Below, in pieces: positions 1-8,713 of a DNA stretch of 18,906 nt. The position numbers and the translations under genes are program-made. The first letter of the stretch is position 1; the number at the start of each line of letters is the position of its first letter. Below the pieces are notes generated by a model, which worked only from the letters and a program-made list of their open reading frames with translations, did not search any database and was not told the DNA's origin. The stretch is taken from NCBI GenBank assembly GCA_017998475.1, contig JAGODA010000020.1, forward strand, positions 1-18,906, in the 5' to 3' direction. This DNA comes from Spirochaetota bacterium (GTDB taxonomy: Bacteria; Spirochaetota; UBA4802; UBA5368).

Positions 1-1046
1 CGACCAGGATGAGGATGTACCTGCTTGCCGGGCTCGTCGCGCTGCTGGCGCTCATGGCCGCCGTGCTGTATCTGCCGCTGCTCATACCGAGACGACCGCG
101 CGAGCTCACCGTCCTCCAGGAGGCACGGACCGGAATAGAGACGAAGCTCCGGGAAATACTCAGGGAGAACGAGATCGAGCTTCACGACTACAAGCTGGAA
201 GCTGTGTACGGCTTCCTGCTCCAGTATTTCGAGGAGTACGGGGAATACGCCGACGGACTCCTGGAATTGTTCAGGCTGCGCGAGGGGCTGAAAAGCCCCG
301 AGTACCTCGGCTCCCTGCAGGAGGAACAGCGTGAGCTGACGGTCGCGGCGGACGCCCGGCGCGAGGAAATAACGACCGACCTCTCCAGGCTGGCCAGATA
401 CGGATCGCGGGAGATCGATGAAACCAGGCTCGGTTCGGCGAAAGAGGACATCGACGTCGAGATCGCCCGGTCCGAGGACGAGCGGCGCGCCCAGACGAAG
501 ATCCTGGCCCAGCTGGAGGAGGAGTCCCGGACCACCGTCAATTACGATGAGGAGCTCAGACTCCTCGGCCAGGAGCGGTCCGCGGCCGAGCAGCGCTACG
601 GGAGCCTGGCCGCACGAAGAAAGACCATGGACCTTATCGGTTCCGTGTTCGAAGAGGTCATAGGACTACGCGAGTCCAGCCAGATCGCGCGGCTCGCGCG
701 CGACGCGCGGGCCAGATTCAACGCCATTACCGAGAACCGCCATATAACCGAGATCGACGAAGACGTCCTGATCCGATTCATACGGGCGGGCGGAAGGCTC
801 GACGAACTCAATCCGGCAACAGCGCATCTTTTACTGCTTGCCCTGAAAATCACATTGTCGGATTTTATCCTCGAATCCGGGGGCACGCCGCCTCCGCTGA
901 TCGTCGACGACCCCTTCATCTTCATGGACGACAGGCGCGGGGAAAACCTCGAACGACTGCTCTCCGAGGCGGCAAGGGAGAGGCAGATAATCGTATTCAC
1001 CCAGCACGGATCGCGCACCGATGGGAGCGCCACAATAGAGCTTTAA
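1..1046 (+). CDS. YhaN-like coiled-coil ATPase, C-terminal part (5' end outside window)
   Basis: The reading frame is open to the left edge, so the ATG at 9 is probably internal and the N-terminal Walker A half lies outside the window. Numbering from that ATG, residues 4-26 form one strong membrane helix. A long charged, Glu/Arg-rich region with coiled-coil character (about 35-210) follows, then an ABC/SMC-type ATPase lobe. In that lobe I see a signature-like segment LNPATAHLLLLALK (267-280), a Walker B with two Asp (LIVDDP, D300-D301), a D-loop-like FMDDRR and an H-loop FTQH (H333). The Asp-Asp Walker B, the LAL after the signature and a membrane helix inside the coiled coil resemble the YhaN/SbcC-like ATPases better than SMC or RecN. 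YhaN relatives often sit beside a YhaO-type nuclease, which would have to be upstream here. The gene is probably cotranscribed with the TPR gene 2 nt downstream. Family call is fairly confident; function is unknown. Confidence 0.7.
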   Translation, partial: TRMRMYLLAGLVALLALMAAVLYLPLLIPRRPRELTVLQEARTGIETKLREILRENEIELHDYKLEAVYGFLLQYFEEYGEYADGLLELFRLREGLKSPEYLGSLQEEQRELTVAADARREEITTDLSRLARYGSREIDETRLGSAKEDIDVEIARSEDERRAQTKILAQLEEESRTTVNYDEELRLLGQERSAAEQRYGSLAARRKTMDLIGSVFEEVIGLRESSQIARLARDARARFNAITENRHITEIDEDVLIRFIRAGGRLDELNPATAHLLLLALKITLSDFILESGGTPPPLIVDDPFIFMDDRRGENLERLLSEAARERQIIVFTQHGSRTDGSATIEL

Positions 1047-1048
1047 TA

Positions 1049-2050
1049 ATGGACGGCAACGGACAGCTGACATTCTCCGACGACCCTCTGCTGGTCGGCG
1101 TCAACGCGGCGTACCAGCTCATCGAGGAGGGCGATTTCGCCTCGGCGGTTAAAAAAATCGACGAGCTTCTTACGGTAAACCCCGAGTATCCCGGGCTCGT
1201 GGAGGGCTACCGCACGGCGAAGTTCTGGCACAATCGGCAGAAGGAGATCGCGCGCCTCGACCGCGGCAAGCAGACCGCCGATTTCCTCATGACCCAGTGG
1301 GAGATATTCAGGTCCTACTCGCAGGAAAAAACTTTACAGAACTCGAGCGCCTACAAGTCGGCGATGCGCTACATCTTCTTCACCGCCTCCGAAAACTACA
1401 AGCTCGCCTTTCAAAGCCAGGAAAGCACGGCGGACAACTTCGAGCTGCTGCTCAACCTGGGCCTGTGCTTTATAACGCTCGGCGAGTACCGTCAGACCGT
1501 GGAAACCCTGGAGTACGCCCGAAGCTCGTACCGCTCGAGCGCCCGCCTGCTCGCGCTTCTCGCCGAGGCGTACTACCACATCGGCGAGGTCCCGAAATCG
1601 CTCCTGCTGTTCCGGGAGGCCTTCTCCATCAATCCGGCCGAGATCGAACTGGGCCTCCTCAAGGCGAAGCCCATACAGGAGATCCTTGTGGCCGTCGCCG
1701 AAAAGAAGCCCTCCGCCGCCGATCCGCGCGAGTGGGTGCCCGTTATCGGTTTTATCGAGGACATCCTCTTCGTCAAGCGCCATCTCAACATGCAGCAGGT
1801 GGAGGGCATACGTCGCGAGATATACAGCCTGGAAAAGAGCTTCCAGACCCTCAGCAGGGAACGCGTGGAAAACTCCAACATCGTCCCCAGGCTCCTCAAC
1901 AAGTACCTGTGGATGCTCGATTATTTCGAGTTCCAGCAGTATAATTTCGAGAGCCTGAGCGAAATCAGGACACGGCTCATACAGATCGACAGAGGGCTCT
2001 TCGAGGACTTCTTTAAAAAGAACCGCAACGACCTCAAAAAGCCCCGCTAA
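1049..2050 (+). CDS. TPR-repeat protein of unknown function
   Basis: A 333-aa protein with no signal peptide or membrane helix, so it is predicted to be cytoplasmic. Tetratricopeptide-like helical pairs are visible at about residues 13-46 (alternating small and aromatic residues ending in VNPEYPG), 129-162 (LLLNLGLCFITLGEYRQTVE) and 163-196 (LLALLAEAYYHIGEVPKS, ending SINPAE). The C-terminal third is helical and rich in charged residues, and I do not recognise it. TPR repeats usually mediate protein-protein contacts. The start lies 2 nt after the stop of the YhaN-like gene (TAATAATG), so translation is probably coupled and the natural partner is that ATPase. No enzymatic motif is seen. The exact function cannot be named. 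Confidence 0.8.
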   Translation: MDGNGQLTFSDDPLLVGVNAAYQLIEEGDFASAVKKIDELLTVNPEYPGLVEGYRTAKFWHNRQKEIARLDRGKQTADFLMTQWEIFRSYSQEKTLQNSSAYKSAMRYIFFTASENYKLAFQSQESTADNFELLLNLGLCFITLGEYRQTVETLEYARSSYRSSARLLALLAEAYYHIGEVPKSLLLFREAFSINPAEIELGLLKAKPIQEILVAVAEKKPSAADPREWVPVIGFIEDILFVKRHLNMQQVEGIRREIYSLEKSFQTLSRERVENSNIVPRLLNKYLWMLDYFEFQQYNFESLSEIRTRLIQIDRGLFEDFFKKNRNDLKKPR

Positions 2051-2057
2051 AAAAACA

Positions 2058-2088
2058 TTGACACCCCGTCTCCGGTCATAGGAATAAT
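2058..2088 (+). promoter_or_regulatory. Candidate sigma70-type promoter for valS
   Basis: A perfect TTGACA (2058-2063) is followed 19 nt later by AATAAT (2083-2088). It lies just after the TPR gene stop and would give a leader of about 150 nt before the valS start. The spacer is longer than the optimal 17 nt, so this is tentative. The rest of the 2051-2246 gap holds only GC-rich sequence with short weak inverted repeats. I see no T-box or other recognisable riboswitch. Confidence 0.35.
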
Positions 2089-2246
2089 CCCATGTGCCGG
2101 AACCGTCGCCGGGCGCCCTGTCGCACATCGTGAACGTATGTTTCCGCCCGCCCGCCGCCGGAACGGGCCGTACAGGGACGAACACGCGTACTCGAAGCGC
2201 GCATTCCCGCGGCGTTAGCGCACCATCACGCATACAGGACCGAACC

Positions 2247-4892
<2,646 letters not shown>

Positions 4893-4925
4893 CATACGGC
4901 CGGGGGCGGAAACCGGGTCCAGAAC

Positions 4926-4954
4926 TTGCCGCATACGACGTTTCGGGGTATTAT
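4926..4954 (+). promoter_or_regulatory. Candidate promoter for the DUF1178 gene
   Basis: TTGCCG (4926-4931), a 17-nt spacer and TATTAT (4949-4954) make a good sigma70-type match, five of six bases at the -10. It sits in the 99-nt gap after valS and about 30 nt before the ribosome binding site, so the small gene probably has its own transcript as well as any readthrough from valS. Confidence 0.5.
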
Positions 4955-4991
4955 TAGATAAGGCCTTGATTACGCCACCGGAGAGATGCCG

Positions 4992-5408
4992 ATGATTTCA
5001 TTCGACCTTGAATGCGCCAACGAGCACCGCTTCGAAGGGATCTTCAAGGATTACGAATCCTTCACGTCCCAGATGGAACGGGGGCTGGTAAGCTGCCCCT
5101 ACTGTGAGAGCGGCGAGGTCAAAAGGCTCTTCAGCGGCTGCTCCATACAGGCCCGCCCCTCGAGCGCGACGCTGGTCGACCGCAAGGGGCCCAACCTCTT
5201 CGCGGTCCTGCGTATGATCGAGAACTATGTAAGGGAGAATTTCGACAACGTCGGCACCGATTTCGCCGAGACCGCGCGCGCCATACATTACGGCGCGGAA
5301 GAGGAGCGCAACATCTACGGCCAGTCCACGCAGGAGGAAATAAGCGAACTGCTGGAGGAGGGCATCTCGGTGACGCCCCTCCCCTCGGCCGGAACCTCCG
5401 AGAACTGA
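4992..5408 (+). CDS. DUF1178 family zinc-ribbon protein
   Basis: A 138-aa small cytoplasmic protein. It matches the DUF1178 pattern as I remember it: an N-terminal MISFDLECANEHRFEG, a CPYC pair (C35, C38) that with C8 and perhaps H12 could bind zinc in an FmdB-like ribbon, and the C-terminal blocks NVGTDFAETARAIHYG, EEERNIYGQST and LLEEGISVTPLP. An ATG six bases earlier (4986) is in frame. However, the GGAGAG at 4980-4985 directly abuts it, while it sits an ideal 6 nt before 4992, and family members begin with this Met-Ile. No biochemical role is established for the family to my knowledge. The gene converges on the membrane-protein gene, 10 nt between stops. Confidence 0.85.
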   Translation: MISFDLECANEHRFEGIFKDYESFTSQMERGLVSCPYCESGEVKRLFSGCSIQARPSSATLVDRKGPNLFAVLRMIENYVRENFDNVGTDFAETARAIHYGAEEERNIYGQSTQEEISELLEEGISVTPLPSAGTSEN

Positions 5409-5427
5409 GCGTCCCGGCTCAACGCTC
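5407..5427. terminator. Weak inverted repeat between convergent genes
   Basis: GAGCGT (5407-5412) and ACGCTC (5422-5427) form a perfect 6-bp stem with a 9-nt loop spanning the gap between the DUF1178 stop and the membrane-protein stop. Neither strand has a clear T tract, so a bidirectional terminator role is only possible. Confidence 0.25.
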
Positions 5428-5910
5428 GTCGAAGAAGAAGGTGACCAGCGACGCGCCGATGTACACCACCGGCACGATAATGTTGAGATAGTAGCCGAAA
5501 CGAAGCGTGTGCGGATCGGCCTTCGTGAGCTCTCCGGCGAGCGGAAGGTACACCACCCAGGCAAGATAATAGGCGTTCAGCAGAACCCGCGCGAGCAACT
5601 TCACGGGTCCCTCGAAAAATACCGAAACCAGCATGCCCGCGACAATGGCGATAAGGTACACCGCGAGGGGATTGTTGATGTAGAACCACGTCTCGAAGAT
5701 GTAGTACTGCGCCACGGACATGATGATGGCGAAAAACGCGGGGACGGTGTTTAAAACCACGAGCTTCTCGGCGAACCCGACGTCGCGGAAGCGGCCGATA
5801 GCGATGTCGGCGAGCCGGTAGAGCTGGTCCACTGTATACAGGATGAGGTCCCTCGCCTTCTGCACCAGATAGACCACCAGGTCCATTATCTCCGAAAGTA
5901 TGTTCATCAT
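5419..5910 (-). CDS. Four-helix integral membrane protein of unknown function
   Basis: A 163-aa protein with an N-terminal helical region of about 45 residues (LVVYLVQKARDLILYTVDQL, probably amphipathic and membrane-associated). Four hydrophobic helices follow at about residues 48-66, 81-99, 105-125 and 137-159, ending in FFFDER. It is short and has no signal peptide, no Cys/His cluster and no catalytic motif I recognise. The start is the first of two adjacent ATGs (5910, 5907): GGAGGA (5917-5922 on the minus strand) is 6 nt before it. A longer frame back to 5958 lacks a comparable binding site. It is separated from the upstream FecR gene by a strong terminator, so it needs its own promoter, probably in the AT-rich stretch 5945-5985. 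No function can be assigned. Confidence 0.75.
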   Translation of the reverse strand: MMNILSEIMDLVVYLVQKARDLILYTVDQLYRLADIAIGRFRDVGFAEKLVVLNTVPAFFAIIMSVAQYYIFETWFYINNPLAVYLIAIVAGMLVSVFFEGPVKLLARVLLNAYYLAWVVYLPLAGELTKADPHTLRFGYYLNIIVPVVYIGASLVTFFFDER

Positions 5911-5984
5911 GACGCATCCTCCGCCCGAAGCGCGTACTCCATCCGCATTTATTACCATTGTTTTATTTCAGGTCCCGATACAAC

Positions 5985-6014
5985 AATGGCGGCACGGTGT
6001 CCCATGCCGCCATG
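5985..6014 (-). terminator. Rho-independent-type terminator after the FecR lipoprotein gene
   Basis: A perfect 9-bp inverted repeat, ATGGCGGCA (5986-5994) and TGCCGCCAT (6005-6013), has a 10-nt loop. Read on the minus strand it lies 26 nt after the FecR gene stop and is followed by TGTTGT, a modest T-rich tail. The stem is GC-rich and the placement between two co-directional genes fits termination. Confidence 0.6.
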
Positions 6015-6039
6015 TATATCGCGTCATCCGAGTGGACCG

Positions 6040-7026
6040 CTATTTCGTCTTGAACTGGTCCTTGTCGATCTTCATCTTCTCGATGGTCGGCTTCATGGCC
6101 TCCTTCTGGCGGGCGGCCTCATCCTTCGCTGCGTCCTTGTCGACGTTCTTCGCGTCGGCCATCTGGTCCTTCGCCAGGTCTTTGGCGGCGTCACCCAGGG
6201 CCTTCGTCTCGTCCTTGATGTTTCCGATCATCTCCTGGTCGCGGCGTTTCTGGTCCTCGACCAGCGCCTTGTCGCCCTCGCGCTGTTTTTCAAGCATCTC
6301 CTTGTTCACCTGCCGCTGGTCCTCGACCGCCTTCCTGATCTCCTCGCGCTGCTCGCGCATCTTGTTCCAGATCTCCTCGCGCATGGCCTTTATCTCGAGA
6401 AGAATCGCCAGCGCCCTCATGCGGTCTTCCGAAAGCTGTTTCTTGACCATGTCCTTGCCGGAGATCACATCGACCTCTTCCTTGTCGTTGACCACGATCG
6501 GCTCTTTGCCTGCAAGGGAGTTGTTCAGCACCTCGACGCTGCCGTCCAGAACCGCCACGTTCGCCTTGCCCTCCTCCTCGCTTATGAGGAAGTCCGTACC
6601 GCGCACACCCGCAGTGGTGGTCGGGCTCTTGACGGTGTACCTGTCGTCCTTCGCCAGCTTCTGGCCCACCTTGGAAAAGAACTGTCCTTTCTCGACATAG
6701 AAGGTCGACTCTTCGCCGTTTGTGCTCAGGTTCGTCAGCAGAACCTGCACCTCGACGACCGTGTCGCCGAGCACCTTCACCGCGTTTTCACCGAAGTAGA
6801 CATCGGCGAAGGACTTCTTGCCTACGGTTTTTATCTTCATACCCTGCTTCACTTCGTTGCCGACGGCGGCCTTCGCCTCGGAACCGTCCTTGCCTACAAG
6901 AAAGACGTCGCCGCCGATAAAATTGACGAGTCCGGCGCGCTCAACGGTGGCGTCCTTGGCCTTCTTGCAGCCGCTTGCGGCGAACACGAACGCAACGACG
7001 GCGAGCAGCGTGACAATGCGTCTCAT
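6040..7026 (-). CDS. FecR-domain lipoprotein with a C-terminal charged coiled coil
   Basis: A 328-aa protein with a lipoprotein signal peptide: MRR, a hydrophobic core and the lipobox AASGC with Cys20 as the predicted lipidated residue. It therefore sits on the outer face of a membrane. Residues about 30-190 are a FecR-type beta-rich domain. They show GDVFLVGKDG, a region resembling the family's 'effects of charge/threshold' strands, and the hallmark SPTTTAGVRGTDFLIS (134-149) followed by VAVLDGSVEV. Residues about 200-328 are an extremely Lys/Glu/Asp/Gln-rich helix that looks like an extended coiled coil or stalk, ending KMKIDKDQFKTK. FecR domains elsewhere work in iron signalling, but here there is no adjacent sigma factor or TonB receptor, so a structural or surface role is more likely. 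GGGAGGA (7031-7037) is 4 nt before the ATG. Confidence 0.85.
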   Translation of the reverse strand: MRRIVTLLAVVAFVFAASGCKKAKDATVERAGLVNFIGGDVFLVGKDGSEAKAAVGNEVKQGMKIKTVGKKSFADVYFGENAVKVLGDTVVEVQVLLTNLSTNGEESTFYVEKGQFFSKVGQKLAKDDRYTVKSPTTTAGVRGTDFLISEEEGKANVAVLDGSVEVLNNSLAGKEPIVVNDKEEVDVISGKDMVKKQLSEDRMRALAILLEIKAMREEIWNKMREQREEIRKAVEDQRQVNKEMLEKQREGDKALVEDQKRRDQEMIGNIKDETKALGDAAKDLAKDQMADAKNVDKDAAKDEAARQKEAMKPTIEKMKIDKDQFKTK

Positions 7027-7085
7027 ACGTTCCTCCCGTAATATTTGAATAGACTGGTTGCGAATGTATGGAAATCGGGGCGTCC

Positions 7086-7097
7086 CCGCGTACGCGG
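7086..7097. repeat. 12-bp perfect palindrome in the FecR gene leader
   Basis: CCGCGTACGCGG is self-complementary. It lies in the 186-nt gap between glyA and the FecR lipoprotein gene, 60 nt upstream of the latter's start and downstream of its candidate promoter. It could be an operator or merely a GC-rich coincidence. Confidence 0.4.
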
Positions 7098-7117
7098 AGC
7101 CGTCCCGTATCGTACAC

Positions 7118-7136
7118 CGCCGCGAATCATGCGGCG
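7118..7136. repeat. Small hairpin in the FecR gene leader
   Basis: CGCCGC (7118-7123) pairs with GCGGCG (7131-7136) around a 7-nt loop. It would form in the FecR mRNA leader or in the glyA 3' end. No T tract follows on the minus strand, so it is not a convincing glyA terminator. Confidence 0.35.
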
Positions 7137-7165
7137 CCTGGAGACTGTTTTCTTACGACACCCCT

Positions 7166-7194
7166 AATTAACGCCCAAAACGGGCCTTCGTCAA
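7166..7194 (-). promoter_or_regulatory. Candidate promoter for the FecR lipoprotein gene
   Basis: On the minus strand TTGACG (7189-7194) is followed after 17 nt by TTAATT (7166-7171). The -35 is good and the -10 is weak, though in AT-rich context. It would give a leader of about 130 nt containing the 7086 palindrome and the 7118 hairpin. Confidence 0.35.
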
Positions 7195-7212
7195 GCATTT
7201 ATTGCCGGGCGA

Positions 7213-8496
7213 TCAACGCGCCTCGCGGAAAGGAAGGCGCAGAAAATCAGTCGGGAAGGAGGCGCAGAGTTCGTTCACCCCTCCCTTTACGCGCGCAAGC
7301 ACCGCGTCGTCGTTCATGTTGTCGATGATGTCGCAGATGAGCGTGCCGACCCGTTTGAATTCGTCCTCTTTCAGTCCGCGCGTGGTGAGCGCCGGGCTTC
7401 CCAGACGTATGCCGCTGGTCACCATGGGCGACTTGTCGTCGAAGGGCACCCCGTTCTTGTTGCAGGTGATGCCCGCCGCGTCCAGGCGATTGGCCACGTC
7501 GCGGCCGGTCAGGTTCCTGTTGCGCAGGTCCACCAGCATCAGGTGGTTGTCGGTGCCGCCCGAAACCAGGTTGAGCCCGCGAGACAGGAGCGTTTCGGCG
7601 AGCACGGCTGCGTTTTTTATGACCTGTTTCGAGTACGCTCCGAATGCAGGCTCCAGCGCCTCGCCGAAGGCGACGGCCTTCGCGGCGACCGTGTTCATGA
7701 GCGGTCCTCCCTGTATGCCCGGGAAGATGTATTTGTTCATCACGGCCTCGTGGTCCTTCTTCGCCAGGATCACGCCTCCGCGCGGGCCCCTGAGGGTCTT
7801 GTGCGTGGTTATGGTGACATAGTCGGCGATGCCGACCGGGGACGGATGGTCGCCCGTGGCGACGAGTCCGGCTATATGGGCGATGTCCGCGACGAGGAGC
7901 GCGCCCACCGAGTCGGCGATCTCCCTGAATTTCGCGAAGTCGATCACGCGGGGATAGGCGGAGGCGCCGGTGATGATGACCTTCGGCCTGAACTCCTTCG
8001 CGGTCTGTGCGGCCGCGTCGTAATCGATGCGGCCCGAGTCCTGTTTCACGCCGTACGACACCACGCGGTAATACAGGCCGGAAAAGTTCACCGGCGAACC
8101 GTGCGAGAGGTGGCCGCCGTGGGACAGGTTCATTCCCATGAACGTGTCGCCCGGAGAGAGGACCGACATCAGCACCGCCATGTTCGCCTGGGTCCCGCTG
8201 TGCGGCTGGACGTTGGCCACCTCCGCGCCGAAGAGCTTCTTGATGCGCTCGATGGCGACGACCTCGACCTCGTCGACGAAAGCGCAGCCGTTGTAATAGC
8301 GCTTCCCCGCGTAGCCCTCGGCGTACTTGTTGGTCATCACGCAGGCCGAGGCCTCGAGCACCGCCTGCGAGGTGTAGTTCTCCGAGGCGATCAGGATGAG
8401 AGAATTCTCCTGGCGCTCGTTTTCCTTTTTCAGTATTGCCGCGACCTCGGGATCGCTTTTCGGGAGATACCGGTATCGGGACGATGAATCTGTCAT
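7213..8496 (-). CDS. glyA: Serine hydroxymethyltransferase
   Basis: PLP-dependent cytoplasmic enzyme interconverting serine plus tetrahydrofolate with glycine plus methylene-tetrahydrofolate, the main source of one-carbon units. The 427-aa length fits the family. Visible hallmarks are LILIASENYTS near residue 33, NKYAEGYAGKRYYNGC, NVQPHSGTQANMAVL, HGGHLSHGSPVNFSG and the cofactor-lysine motif TTHKTLRGPRGG with Lys233. FPGIQGGPLM, TDNHLMLVDLR, ITCNKNGVPFD and GIRLGSPALTTRG follow. The ATG at 8496 is chosen over a longer frame reaching 8607 because GAGG lies 6 nt before it and the extension is Pro/Arg-rich and not family-like. It diverges from the CreD-like gene. I see no glycine riboswitch in the 217-nt divergent gap. 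Confidence 0.98.
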   Translation of the reverse strand: MTDSSSRYRYLPKSDPEVAAILKKENERQENSLILIASENYTSQAVLEASACVMTNKYAEGYAGKRYYNGCAFVDEVEVVAIERIKKLFGAEVANVQPHSGTQANMAVLMSVLSPGDTFMGMNLSHGGHLSHGSPVNFSGLYYRVVSYGVKQDSGRIDYDAAAQTAKEFRPKVIITGASAYPRVIDFAKFREIADSVGALLVADIAHIAGLVATGDHPSPVGIADYVTITTHKTLRGPRGGVILAKKDHEAVMNKYIFPGIQGGPLMNTVAAKAVAFGEALEPAFGAYSKQVIKNAAVLAETLLSRGLNLVSGGTDNHLMLVDLRNRNLTGRDVANRLDAAGITCNKNGVPFDDKSPMVTSGIRLGSPALTTRGLKEDEFKRVGTLICDIIDNMNDDAVLARVKGGVNELCASFPTDFLRLPFREAR

Positions 8497-8634
8497 TGCG
8501 CACCTCGCACGGGGATTTGGCGCGGGCGGATGGAAACGGGCCCGCGCGGGCATAGCTTCGGGGGACGGGACGCGTCGTGTCAACAGAAAATATCGGGCAA
8601 GGGGCATTTTCGGCCGCCACCCGCCGCATTCTCC

Positions 8635-8663
8635 TTGACTGAGTGCCGAATTCCCTGTATACC
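8635..8663 (+). promoter_or_regulatory. Promoter for the CreD-like gene
   Basis: TTGACT (8635-8640), a spacer of exactly 17 nt and TATACC (8658-8663) form one of the best sigma70-type promoters in the window, about 50 nt before the ATG at 8714. The remainder of the divergent region 8497-8713 is GC-rich and shows no other clear element. Confidence 0.6.
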
Positions 8664-8680
8664 ACCCGCGAATCGGTGGT
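8661..8680. promoter_or_regulatory. Inverted repeat overlapping the -10 and start region (operator or 5' hairpin)
   Basis: ACCACC (8661-8666) and GGTGGT (8675-8680) are perfectly complementary around an 8-nt centre. The left arm overlaps the -10 hexamer TATACC, and the predicted transcription start falls within the repeat. This placement suits a repressor operator. Alternatively the RNA forms a hairpin at its 5' end. Confidence 0.35.
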
Positions 8681-8713
8681 TGGAAACCGCATCACGCTTC
8701 GGGGAGGGATATA

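Noticed and set aside
7174..7186. GCCC-GTTTT-GGGC hairpin as the glyA terminator
   Set aside because: Only a 4-bp stem and no following T run on the minus strand.
8549..8583. TTGACA on the minus strand (8578-8583) as a glyA promoter
   Set aside because: The only acceptable -10 candidate (TATGCC, 8549-8554) is 23 nt away, too far for a sigma70-type promoter.
8497..8713. Glycine riboswitch ahead of glyA
   Set aside because: No tandem aptamer-like pairing or conserved core is visible in the short glyA leader.
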